From Oxalobacteraceae bacterium (GTDB lineage: Bacteria > Pseudomonadota > Gammaproteobacteria > Burkholderiales > Burkholderiaceae_D), in the NCBI GenBank assembly GCA_027485535.1, contig JAIXQV010000170.1:1-9525 (forward strand): DNA of 9,525 nucleotides, in the 5' to 3' direction. The position numbers were made by a program, and so were the translations under genes. This document shows, in pieces, positions 1-5,388 of this stretch. The notes below the pieces were generated by a model that worked only from the letters and a program-made list of their open reading frames with translations, was not told the origin of the DNA and did not search any database. Every line of letters begins with the position of its first letter. Position 1 is the first letter of the stretch.

Positions 1-356
1 CCAGCTCGGCCATCCGGCGCGAAGATTTGTCGCAACAAGTAGAACGCGGCACGAATCAGCAGATAAGACAAAGCCAGCGGGACTGCAACGCGCAACAGGC
101 CAACACTCTGGTAGCTCGAGAGCACGCGGCTAGCAATTGCCACCAGAACCAAAATCAGCAACGGCGTCAGTAATCGCCGCAAGCTGCTGTTAGCAGACCC
201 AAGAGGATTGGCTTGACCCACTAGCCGTCGGCTCAAAAAACGCGACAACCACCAGCCGAGCGCGACACAGCCTGCGAGCGTTAGCAGCTGCCACTGCAAA
301 TTCGGATCATTGATATCGGCCAGCAGCTGCGACCAAAGATTTTGTGCAGAGTTCAT
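1..356 (-). CDS. N-terminal part of a membrane protein, probably MscS-type mechanosensitive channel (runs off the window)
   Basis: Reading the minus strand from the ATG at 356 gives 118 codons without a stop before the window edge. The product starts MNSAQNLWSQLLADINDP. It has three likely membrane segments, at about residues 24-40, 62-80 and 88-108. Arginine-rich turns follow the first (SRFLSRRL) and lie between the others, as expected of a multi-helix inner membrane protein. This amphipathic start plus N-terminal helices resembles the N-terminal domain of betaproteobacterial MscS-family channels, which release solutes on hypo-osmotic shock. The diagnostic pore helix and beta domain would lie outside the window, so the family call is an inference. 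A GGA about 8 nt upstream of the ATG is a weak ribosome binding site. The gene lies 99 nt after the rRNA methyltransferase gene, with a strong hairpin between them. Another polytopic membrane protein cannot be excluded. Confidence 0.6.
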   Translation of the reverse strand, partial: MNSAQNLWSQLLADINDPNLQWQLLTLAGCVALGWWLSRFLSRRLVGQANPLGSANSSLRRLLTPLLILVLVAIASRVLSSYQSVGLLRVAVPLALSYLLIRAAFYLLRQIFAPDGRA

Positions 357-371
357 CGAGATTCCAGCAAA

Positions 372-392
372 GCGGCATCACGCAGATGCCGC
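372..392 (-). terminator. Stable hairpin between the methyltransferase gene and the MscS-like gene, terminator-like
   Basis: An 8-bp perfect stem (GCGGCATC with GATGCCGC) closes a 5-nt loop. On the minus strand the stem is followed by only three U residues (TTTGC). The hairpin is 64 nt past the stop of the upstream methyltransferase gene and 15 nt before the ATG of the membrane protein gene. It could be a weak intrinsic terminator, or a structure affecting translation of the next gene. The short U run keeps confidence modest. Confidence 0.45.
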
Positions 393-455
393 ATCATCAC
401 TATCCCAAGTTGTGACCGATATTGTGACAAACGCCTAGACAGCGCCCAGCTTGCT

Positions 456-1712
456 TCATGTCACACGTTCAAGCACTGCAGCGAAGAACCCATCGGTCGC
501 GTGCAGATGCGGCAGTAGCTGCAAGTAGTCACCCGTATCCAGAGCAATCTTTTGCTCTGCCAATATCTCACGCGCAGGCACCAGTTTGTACTGCGTATGC
601 TCTGACAAAAACTGCGTGATGATTGCCTGATTTTCTTCTGCCAGCAAGCTGCATGTTGCATAAATCAATCTTCCGCCCGGTTTGGGTAAGCGCGCGGCGC
701 TGCAGAGGATGCTGTACTGGCGTGCACATAACTCGGCCACATCGTTGGGCTGCTGGCGCCACTTGATATCTGGGTTACGACGCAAGGTACCGAAACCACT
801 ACATGGCGCATCGACCAGTACCCGATCGATCTTACCGGCCAGTCGCTTGACCTTGGCATCTTTCTCATGCGCGATCAGCACCGGATGCACATTCGATAGC
901 CCGCTGCGCGCGAGCCGCGGCTTCAGCTTAGCGAGTCGTTTATCGGAAATATCAAATGCGTACAGGCGACCGGTATTGCGCATGGCGGCACCTATCGCCA
1001 GTGTTTTGCCACCAGCGCCTGCACAAAAATCGACCACCATCTCGCCACGTCGCGCGCCCAGCAAATGCGCTAATAACTGACTGCCTTCATCCTGAACCTC
1101 GATCGCGCCTTGCTTGAAGACCAGTAGATTTTGCAACGCCGGCTTGGCGTGAAGGCGTATTCCTTGCGGTGCGTAGGTCGTACGCTCGAAAGGAATCGCC
1201 GCAGCGGTGAGTGCCGCAAGCACCTCATCGGCCGAGGACTGAATAGTATTAATCCGTAAATCGAGGGGTGCCGGGCGATTAAGCGCATCCATCAATTGCT
1301 CGGATTCATTCTGTCCATACTGCGCAATGAACCGAGCTCGTATCCACTCTGGAAAATTGCATCGCAATGAAGGCGACAGCGTAGCGCGATCGATACTCAT
1401 CACGTGCGCCAGCCAGGTGCGCTCATGTTCTTCCAAGCCGCCTAATGCATCAGCACCCGAAGTTTCAGCCAGCGCGAGTAATGCGACACGGCGCATCTGA
1501 GGGCCACTACCTGATTCGGAAAAGTTCATCAGGACCAAGCGATGGCGCAGCAACGCGTAGACGGCTTCCGCAATCGCGCCACGTTCACGTGAGCCGAGTT
1601 TGGGGTTCTCGCGAAAAAAACGCGACAGGGTGACATCGGCTGGGCCGACAAATCGCAATACTTCGCGCAGCGCCTGTTCGGTACCACCGATCACCACCGG
1701 AGAGAGTCTCAT
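456..1712 (-). CDS. RsmB/NOP-family rRNA (cytosine-C5) methyltransferase
   Basis: This 418-aa SAM-dependent enzyme should methylate C5 of a cytosine in ribosomal RNA in the cytoplasm. The C-terminal catalytic domain carries the family signature. The SAM-binding motif I (DFCAGAGGK) is at 228-236, an acidic ribose-binding FDIS at 253-256, DAPCSGFGTLRRNPDIKWR at 301-319, and YATCSLLAEEN at 351-361. The two conserved cysteines are Cys304 (Pro-Cys, product release in the known mechanism) and Cys354 (Thr-Cys, the nucleophile). The end (ATDGFFAAVLER) is also typical. Residues 1-145 form a helical N-terminal region in the place of the NusB-like domain of E. coli RsmB, but with limited resemblance. 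RsmB itself usually sits beside fmt, so this may be a paralogue and the exact target base is unknown. A TAG two codons upstream fixes the ATG at 1712 as the earliest start. The Shine-Dalgarno sequence is poor. It lies 45 nt after purN and is probably co-transcribed with it. Confidence 0.88.
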   Translation of the reverse strand: MRLSPVVIGGTEQALREVLRFVGPADVTLSRFFRENPKLGSRERGAIAEAVYALLRHRLVLMNFSESGSGPQMRRVALLALAETSGADALGGLEEHERTWLAHVMSIDRATLSPSLRCNFPEWIRARFIAQYGQNESEQLMDALNRPAPLDLRINTIQSSADEVLAALTAAAIPFERTTYAPQGIRLHAKPALQNLLVFKQGAIEVQDEGSQLLAHLLGARRGEMVVDFCAGAGGKTLAIGAAMRNTGRLYAFDISDKRLAKLKPRLARSGLSNVHPVLIAHEKDAKVKRLAGKIDRVLVDAPCSGFGTLRRNPDIKWRQQPNDVAELCARQYSILCSAARLPKPGGRLIYATCSLLAEENQAIITQFLSEHTQYKLVPAREILAEQKIALDTGDYLQLLPHLHATDGFFAAVLERVT

Positions 1713-1757
1713 GCACTACTTTCAAGGATGCGCTTCACTACAATGGATAGCGACATG

Positions 1758-2375
1758 TCAGTCCGCTACTGGTGCGCTGCGCCGTACGTGCTCCCCGTCG
1801 AGCCGTATACGCCCTTCAACGATACCGCGCACGGCAGCTGGATAAATCCGGTGCTCCTCCGCCAACACGCGCTGCGCAAGTGTCTCCTCGACATCATCCT
1901 CAAACACGGGAACAACGGCCTGCTCGACGATGGGGCCATGATCCAGAGTCTGTGTGACGAAGTGAACCGTCGCACCGTGAAAGCGCACACCCGCCTCGAG
2001 CGCGCGCCGGTGGGTCGATAAACCGGGAAAGCTGGGGAGCAATGAGGGATGGATGTTGAGCAGACAACCGCGGTAGTGCTCGACAAAACCAGCGCTAAGG
2101 ATACGCATGAAGCCAGCTAATACGACCAAATCTGGCTGAAAGACGTCAATTTGCTCGGCCAGCGCTCGATCAAAACTGACACGGTCAGGAAAGTTGAGAT
2201 GATCTACGGTAGCGACCGGTATGCCTGCCACCTCAGCGGTGCGTAGTCCGCCTGCATTGGCGCGATTACTAATGACCGCCGCGATCCGAGCGGGCCATTT
2301 ATCGGCGACAGCGGCACGGATAATTGCCTCCATATTGCTGCCGCGACCCGAGATCAGGATCACGATATTTTTCAT
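1758..2375 (-). CDS. purN: Phosphoribosylglycinamide formyltransferase (GART), purine synthesis
   Basis: PurN transfers a formyl group from 10-formyltetrahydrofolate to glycinamide ribonucleotide, the third step of de novo IMP synthesis in the cytosol. The 205-aa product matches the usual length of about 200-212 aa. Near the N-terminus, ILISGRGSNMEAII (6-19) is the phosphate-binding loop. The catalytic triad is visible as Asn107 and His109 in LLNIHPSLLPSFPG (105-118) and Asp145 in TLDHGP (143-148). The folate-binding stretch VVLAGFMRIL is at 84-93. The start is fixed by the MKNIVILISG opening, which matches the family N-terminus exactly. No Shine-Dalgarno sequence precedes it, and a good -10 box ends 7 nt before the ATG, so the mRNA may be leaderless. 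A barstar-like gene lies 92 nt upstream and the rRNA methyltransferase gene 45 nt downstream. I see nothing abnormal in the protein. Confidence 0.96.
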   Translation of the reverse strand: MKNIVILISGRGSNMEAIIRAAVADKWPARIAAVISNRANAGGLRTAEVAGIPVATVDHLNFPDRVSFDRALAEQIDVFQPDLVVLAGFMRILSAGFVEHYRGCLLNIHPSLLPSFPGLSTHRRALEAGVRFHGATVHFVTQTLDHGPIVEQAVVPVFEDDVEETLAQRVLAEEHRIYPAAVRGIVEGRIRLDGEHVRRSAPVAD

Positions 2376-2382
2376 GTCGCGG

Positions 2383-2388
2383 ATTGTA
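2383..2388 (-). promoter_or_regulatory. Candidate -10 box for purN (possible leaderless start)
   Basis: The minus strand reads TACAAT, five of six matches to the sigma-70 -10 consensus. A poor -35 candidate (TTGCTG) lies 16 nt upstream. The box ends 7 nt before the A of the purN ATG, which would put transcription initiation at or within a base of the start codon. This is a motif reading only, with no experimental support. Confidence 0.35.
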
Positions 2389-2467
2389 GCAGCGAGTACT
2401 TATGCAGCAACGCCGATCAAGTGCGCTGATTTTGCCTCGACGCCAAGCTGAGCGCTCGGCATACCGA

Positions 2468-2932
2468 TTAATCGAACGAGAAGAAAACTCGAAAGGGCAC
2501 GCGCTTCTCGGCCCAGTAATCGGCGGCGTCGCGGAAGACATCAAGCAAATTTTCACGCGCTTCGCGGTCGAATTTTTGTGTCTGCGGCAGCTGGTCCAGC
2601 ACGATAAGGAAACCGGGTTGCTGACCCACCCGATGAATCTGGTCAGTCAGGCAATCGCGCAAGCCATCGAAATTCTTGGCAAAGGATTTCGGGATATGGA
2701 AGGATTCCGCAATCGCTGCAAGCACTTGCTGACGCGTCAGTGCTTGCGAGAGATTCGCGTATAAAAAATGATGGGCAAGCCGAACTGCCTCGGATTGCAG
2801 ATCAACGACCCGAAATGCGCGTATCGATTGCACGACGTTACCCGGCACGGTGCGCAGCAATTCCTCGCCGGCTTCCGGTTCCGAAATGTGTTCGTCGCGC
2901 TGAGGTAGCGCGCTGAGCATGTAAATGTTCAC
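2468..2932 (-). CDS. Barstar-like ribonuclease inhibitor, no partner nuclease visible
   Basis: The C-terminal half of this 154-aa protein (about 65-154) matches the barstar fold, the cytosolic inhibitor that plugs the active site of barnase-type RNases. Aligned by eye with Bacillus barstar (LPEYYGENLDALWDCL), IPKSFAKNFDGLRDCL at 80-95 keeps the two acidic contact residues as Asp89 and Asp93 (barstar Asp35 and Asp39). Glu127 in REARENLLDVF fits barstar Glu76. Tyr29 and Trp38 of barstar are Ser83 and Arg92 here. An N-terminal extension of roughly 65 residues, including VVQSIRAFRVVDL at 33-45, is absent from classical 89-90 aa barstar but familiar to me from betaproteobacterial homologues. The start is uncertain: GTG at 2932 has AGGA only 2 nt away, while ATG at 2920 (residue 5) is 14 nt from it. 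No RNase gene is adjacent: patatin lies 285 nt upstream and purN 92 nt downstream. The real target is unknown. Confidence 0.85.
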   Translation of the reverse strand: MNIYMLSALPQRDEHISEPEAGEELLRTVPGNVVQSIRAFRVVDLQSEAVRLAHHFLYANLSQALTRQQVLAAIAESFHIPKSFAKNFDGLRDCLTDQIHRVGQQPGFLIVLDQLPQTQKFDREARENLLDVFRDAADYWAEKRVPFRVFFSFD

Positions 2933-2936
2933 GATC

Positions 2937-3005
2937 CTATAGACAACTCAAAGCACGTCGGAAAGTTATTATTATTACTACGCCGACGCGTACTGGTACA
3001 CCCAA
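2937..3005 (-). other. Possible 22-codon leader-like reading frame rich in Val/Ile, upstream of barstar
   Basis: A TTG at 3005 is preceded by GAGG with 7-nt spacing. It opens a frame encoding 22 residues, ending at a TAG at 2939-2937, five bases before the GTG start of the barstar gene. The product would contain GVVIIIT, read from GTA GTA ATA ATA ATA, and five valines in total. It overlaps the 2954-2990 stem-loop, an arrangement reminiscent of attenuator leader peptides. The Ile run comes from a trinucleotide repeat that gives Ile codons in one frame on either strand, and the start is TTG, so this may well be chance. Nothing else shows that it is translated. Confidence 0.15.
2954..2990 (-). 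repeat. Stem-loop with TAA-repeat loop in the barstar leader
   Basis: Arms at 2954-2961 (CACGTCGG on plus) and 2983-2990 (CCGACGCG) pair over 8 positions. One pair is G-U in the minus-strand RNA (A-C in the plus-strand RNA). The 21-nt loop contains TAG followed by four TAA on the minus strand. The stem ends 22 nt before the GTG of the barstar gene. There is no U tract after it, so it is not a classical intrinsic terminator. A role in pausing, RNA stability or protein binding is possible but not shown. Confidence 0.45.
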
Positions 3006-3217
3006 GCCACTGCCTCAACGCCCGTCCAACTTTGGCGAATTGTTTTACGGCAAGGCGAAATCATACCTGCGCTTCGTTGCGGGAAAAACCCCTGAATCCA
3101 GATGGCATCACGAAAACTATTAAATATGACAATTATTTAGCCTAACTGTGTCTAAAATCCGTCATCCTGATTGAATCAGCGCTTATGCGCCAAAGCGAAT
3201 TCGGGTTGGATTAATGC

Positions 3218-4432
3218 TCAGATCGTGTGGACTGTCCGCATTGCGGACGCGGCCGAGGGCTTGAGCACCCCAAAAAACCGCAGAACGTCCTCACGGCGAT
3301 GCAGGGTATCGATCTGGCCCAGCTCGATCAAGGACCGGGTATAGCTAGATTCGAACAACAGATAGGATGCGAGCGCCGCCCCCCGCCGCTCAGTGGCGCC
3401 GATCGCTGAAAGCAGTGTGCGGATGGGTAGCGGCAGGCTACCGGTGTGCTGACTTGCGATGGAATCAAGCGGCTTGGATGGCGTGATTGCCAACATCTCG
3501 ATCGGGCGCAGCGAAGTCTTCTGTCGTTGCTCGGGCGTGAGGATTGAGAGCGTTTGGTTGATGCGAGCCATGCGCTCGATGTCGACCGACAAGCCATCCA
3601 AAAAAATACTCGACATTGCATGCCCCGCGATCTGCGCCAAACTTGGGTAGCCGGAAAACTCATCAAATTTTCTGCCGCTACCACCAATATTGCCGGCCCC
3701 AATCACGAGTACCCGGTCTGCGCCAAGATGAATTGCCGGTGAAATGGGCGCTAGCTCGCGCAATGAACCGTCGCCGAAATATTCGCAACGATCCTCACAG
3801 TACAGCGGTACGGACGGAAAAATCAGCGGAATCGCTGATGAGGCAAGCAAGTGATCGACACCGATCTGCTGCGGTACCGCTACTCGTTGGATTCTGCTCC
3901 AGGGCGGTATGTGCGATGCAGATTGATAAAACACCACATGGCGCCCTGCGGTATAGGACGAGGCAGACACTGCCAGCGCATCCAGATGACCCTGCTCCAG
4001 CGCGGCATCGAGCCTAGGCAAATCCAGCATCTTGTGCAGCAGCCCCACCAACGGCGAGTTGTCGAGCAACGAGTTGGGGGGCGATGTATGCCACTGGCGC
4101 AGTAGCCAGCCGAATGAGAGCAGCGATAACCAACGCGCACCCGACCGGATTACGCCGATCGAGTCTGCGCGGTAGACCTGCTCTACTTCCAAACCACGCC
4201 AGACACTGAGCAGGTGTGAAACACTCTGCTCAAAATTATCAGCGCGACAGGCGAATGCGGTAGCGTTAATCGCGCCGGCCGAGGTACCGCAGACAATCTC
4301 GAAGGGGTTCTTGCTCGCGGGCCAGCCAACTTCACTCAGCAGCGAGCAGATGGCCTGCAAAACGCCCACCTGGTAGGCGGCACGGGCGCCGCCACCAGTC
4401 AGAAAGAGTGCAGTCTTTTGCGGCGAGGACAT
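3218..4432 (-). CDS. Patatin-like phospholipase (acyl hydrolase)
   Basis: This 404-aa protein has the complete patatin Ser-Asp dyad architecture, so it should hydrolyse ester bonds of phospholipids or other acyl lipids. The oxyanion-hole glycine loop GGGARA is at 13-18, and the nucleophile elbow GTSAG at 49-53 makes Ser51 the catalytic serine. The conserved ASSAIPLIFP block is at 197-206, and DGS at 221-223 supplies Asp221, a DGS form of the usual DGG/DGA. The N-terminus has no signal peptide, so it is probably cytosolic or peripheral on the inner membrane. The C-terminal 160 residues lack motifs I recognise. A TAA three codons after another stop-free stretch upstream (TAA TCT GCG GCG before the ATG) confines the start to 4432. 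No clear Shine-Dalgarno precedes it. It is 73 nt downstream of the dehydrogenase gene without an intervening terminator, so co-transcription is likely. The physiological substrate is unknown. Confidence 0.92.
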   Translation of the reverse strand: MSSPQKTALFLTGGGARAAYQVGVLQAICSLLSEVGWPASKNPFEIVCGTSAGAINATAFACRADNFEQSVSHLLSVWRGLEVEQVYRADSIGVIRSGARWLSLLSFGWLLRQWHTSPPNSLLDNSPLVGLLHKMLDLPRLDAALEQGHLDALAVSASSYTAGRHVVFYQSASHIPPWSRIQRVAVPQQIGVDHLLASSAIPLIFPSVPLYCEDRCEYFGDGSLRELAPISPAIHLGADRVLVIGAGNIGGSGRKFDEFSGYPSLAQIAGHAMSSIFLDGLSVDIERMARINQTLSILTPEQRQKTSLRPIEMLAITPSKPLDSIASQHTGSLPLPIRTLLSAIGATERRGAALASYLLFESSYTRSLIELGQIDTLHRREDVLRFFGVLKPSAASAMRTVHTI

Positions 4433-4505
4433 CGCCGCAGATTAACAGCAGGCAAGTCGCTTGCGAAGTGCCGCTCGCTACTATGTCTGGATTGCCACAG
4501 TCGAT

Positions 4506-5264
4506 TTATTTCGGCTGCATGCGGATAGCGCCATCGAGTCGAATGGATTCACCATTCAGCATGCAGTTCTCGATGATGGTCTTGGCCAGTTGCGCATACT
4601 CATGCGGCTTACCGAGACGCGGCGGGAACGGCACCATTTTGCCCAGCGAGTCTTGCACTTCCTGCGGCATGCCGAGCAGCATCGGCGTTTCAAAAATACC
4701 CGGCGCGATGGTCATAACGCGAATACCGTTACGCGACAAGTCTCGCGCCATGGGCAAGGTTAGCCCGACCACGCCGGCTTTCGAAGAACCATAGGCTACT
4801 TGACCGACCTGGCCGTCATAGGCAGCGACCGAGGCGGTATGGATGATGACACCGCGCTCACCATTGGCATTTGGTGTGTTGTTCGCCATCGCCGCCGCGG
4901 CGAGGCGCGACATGTTGAAGGTACCGACCAAGTTAATGTTCACCACGCGCTGGAACACCTCGAGTGGATGCGGGCCGTCTTTGCCGACCGTTTTTACGGC
5001 GGGCGCCACACCCGCGCAATTGATCAGTCCAACCACGGTACCCAGCGACTGCGCCGCAGCCACAACCGCATTGCCATCGGCCTCCGAGGTGACGTCGCAT
5101 TTCACGAACTTGCCGCCGAGTTCGGCAGCCAGTTTCTCGCCCGCCTCAATCTGCAGGTCCGCCAGTACGACCTTACCGCCGTTCTCGACAATCATGCGTG
5201 CGGACGCAGCGCCCAAACCCGAGGCACCGCCAGTCACAATAAAAACCTGGTTTTTGATATCCAT
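4506..5264 (-). CDS. Short-chain dehydrogenase, HSD10/3-hydroxyacyl-CoA dehydrogenase type
   Basis: This classical SDR of 252 aa probably oxidises 3-hydroxyacyl-CoA or 3-hydroxy-2-methylbutyryl-CoA with NAD+ in fatty-acid or isoleucine breakdown. The nucleotide-binding TGGASGLG is at 11-18. Asp36 at the end of the second strand (VLAD) favours NAD+ over NADP+. NCAG at 82-85 replaces the usual NNAG. The catalytic residues are Asn111, Ser145 (HTAS), Tyr158 and Lys162 (AYGSSKAG), followed by the PG motif at 188-189. The wide match to mitochondrial HSD10-like enzymes (APAVKTVGKDGPHPLEVF, FETPMLLGMP) narrows the subfamily, but the substrate remains an inference. GGAG 6 nt before the ATG is a good ribosome binding site and supports the start. 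The gene lies 124 nt after the pyrophosphatase gene, beyond that gene's terminator, and 73 nt before the patatin gene, suggesting a separate lipid-related transcript. Confidence 0.92.
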   Translation of the reverse strand: MDIKNQVFIVTGGASGLGAASARMIVENGGKVVLADLQIEAGEKLAAELGGKFVKCDVTSEADGNAVVAAAQSLGTVVGLINCAGVAPAVKTVGKDGPHPLEVFQRVVNINLVGTFNMSRLAAAAMANNTPNANGERGVIIHTASVAAYDGQVGQVAYGSSKAGVVGLTLPMARDLSRNGIRVMTIAPGIFETPMLLGMPQEVQDSLGKMVPFPPRLGKPHEYAQLAKTIIENCMLNGESIRLDGAIRMQPK

Positions 5265-5346
5265 AGTTACTCCAAATGATAAGAAAATTGAGGGAGGAAG
5301 CGGTCTCTGGAAGCCGCGTCGCGCCGCATGATACCGCCACCAAAGA

Positions 5347-5370
5347 CAAAGGCAGCCGAAGCTGCCTTTG
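5347..5370 (-). terminator. Intrinsic terminator of the pyrophosphatase gene
   Basis: A 10-bp perfect stem (5347-5356 with 5361-5370) closes a UUCG tetraloop when read on the minus strand, and is followed by TCTTTGG. It begins 19 nt past the hppA stop codon. The UUCG loop gives exceptional stability. The U tract is broken by C and G, so it is a slightly imperfect but convincing Rho-independent terminator. It should insulate the dehydrogenase gene downstream. Confidence 0.85.
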
Positions 5371-5388
5371 CCGGGGAAGATCGAAGGA

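Larger units (their letters stand above)
2933..3217. other. 285-nt intergenic region between patatin and barstar genes
   Basis: No gene of normal length is supported here on either strand, and I find no tRNA-like or rRNA-like sequence and no trace of a barnase homologue. The middle (about 3115-3160) is noticeably AT-rich. Visible structure includes a perfect 13-mer palindrome at 3167-3179 (CTGATTGAATCAG), next to a GCGC-TTAT-GCGC hairpin at 3179-3190. There is also a four-fold TTA repeat at 2966-2977 within the loop of a stem at 2954-2990. Very short minus-strand reading frames occupy 2978-3064 and 2937-3005. The region probably contains the end of the patatin transcript and the leader of the barstar gene, but I cannot assign a promoter or terminator with confidence. 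Confidence 0.7.

Noticed and set aside
2402..2764. 120-codon plus-strand open frame opposite the barstar-like gene
   Set aside because: The minus-strand frame has clear barstar motifs. The plus-strand product resembles nothing I know.
2915..3120. Plus-strand frames with Ile-Ile-Ile or five Leu codons, looking like an amino-acid operon leader
   Set aside because: Neither frame has an ATG, GTG or TTG upstream of the codon run, and no plus-strand gene follows. The runs come from the TTA/ATT repeat.
2933..3217. Possible remnant of a barnase gene next to barstar
   Set aside because: I read both strands for barnase-like stretches and found no such motif; the frames are broken by stops.
4452..4464. 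GCAAG/CTTGC hairpin between dehydrogenase and patatin genes
   Set aside because: Only 5 bp of stem and no U tract, so it is too weak for a terminator.
4800..5331. Two overlapping plus-strand open frames (159 and 162 codons) opposite the dehydrogenase gene
   Set aside because: Both lie antisense to a well-conserved SDR gene, lack motifs and have no ribosome binding site of note.
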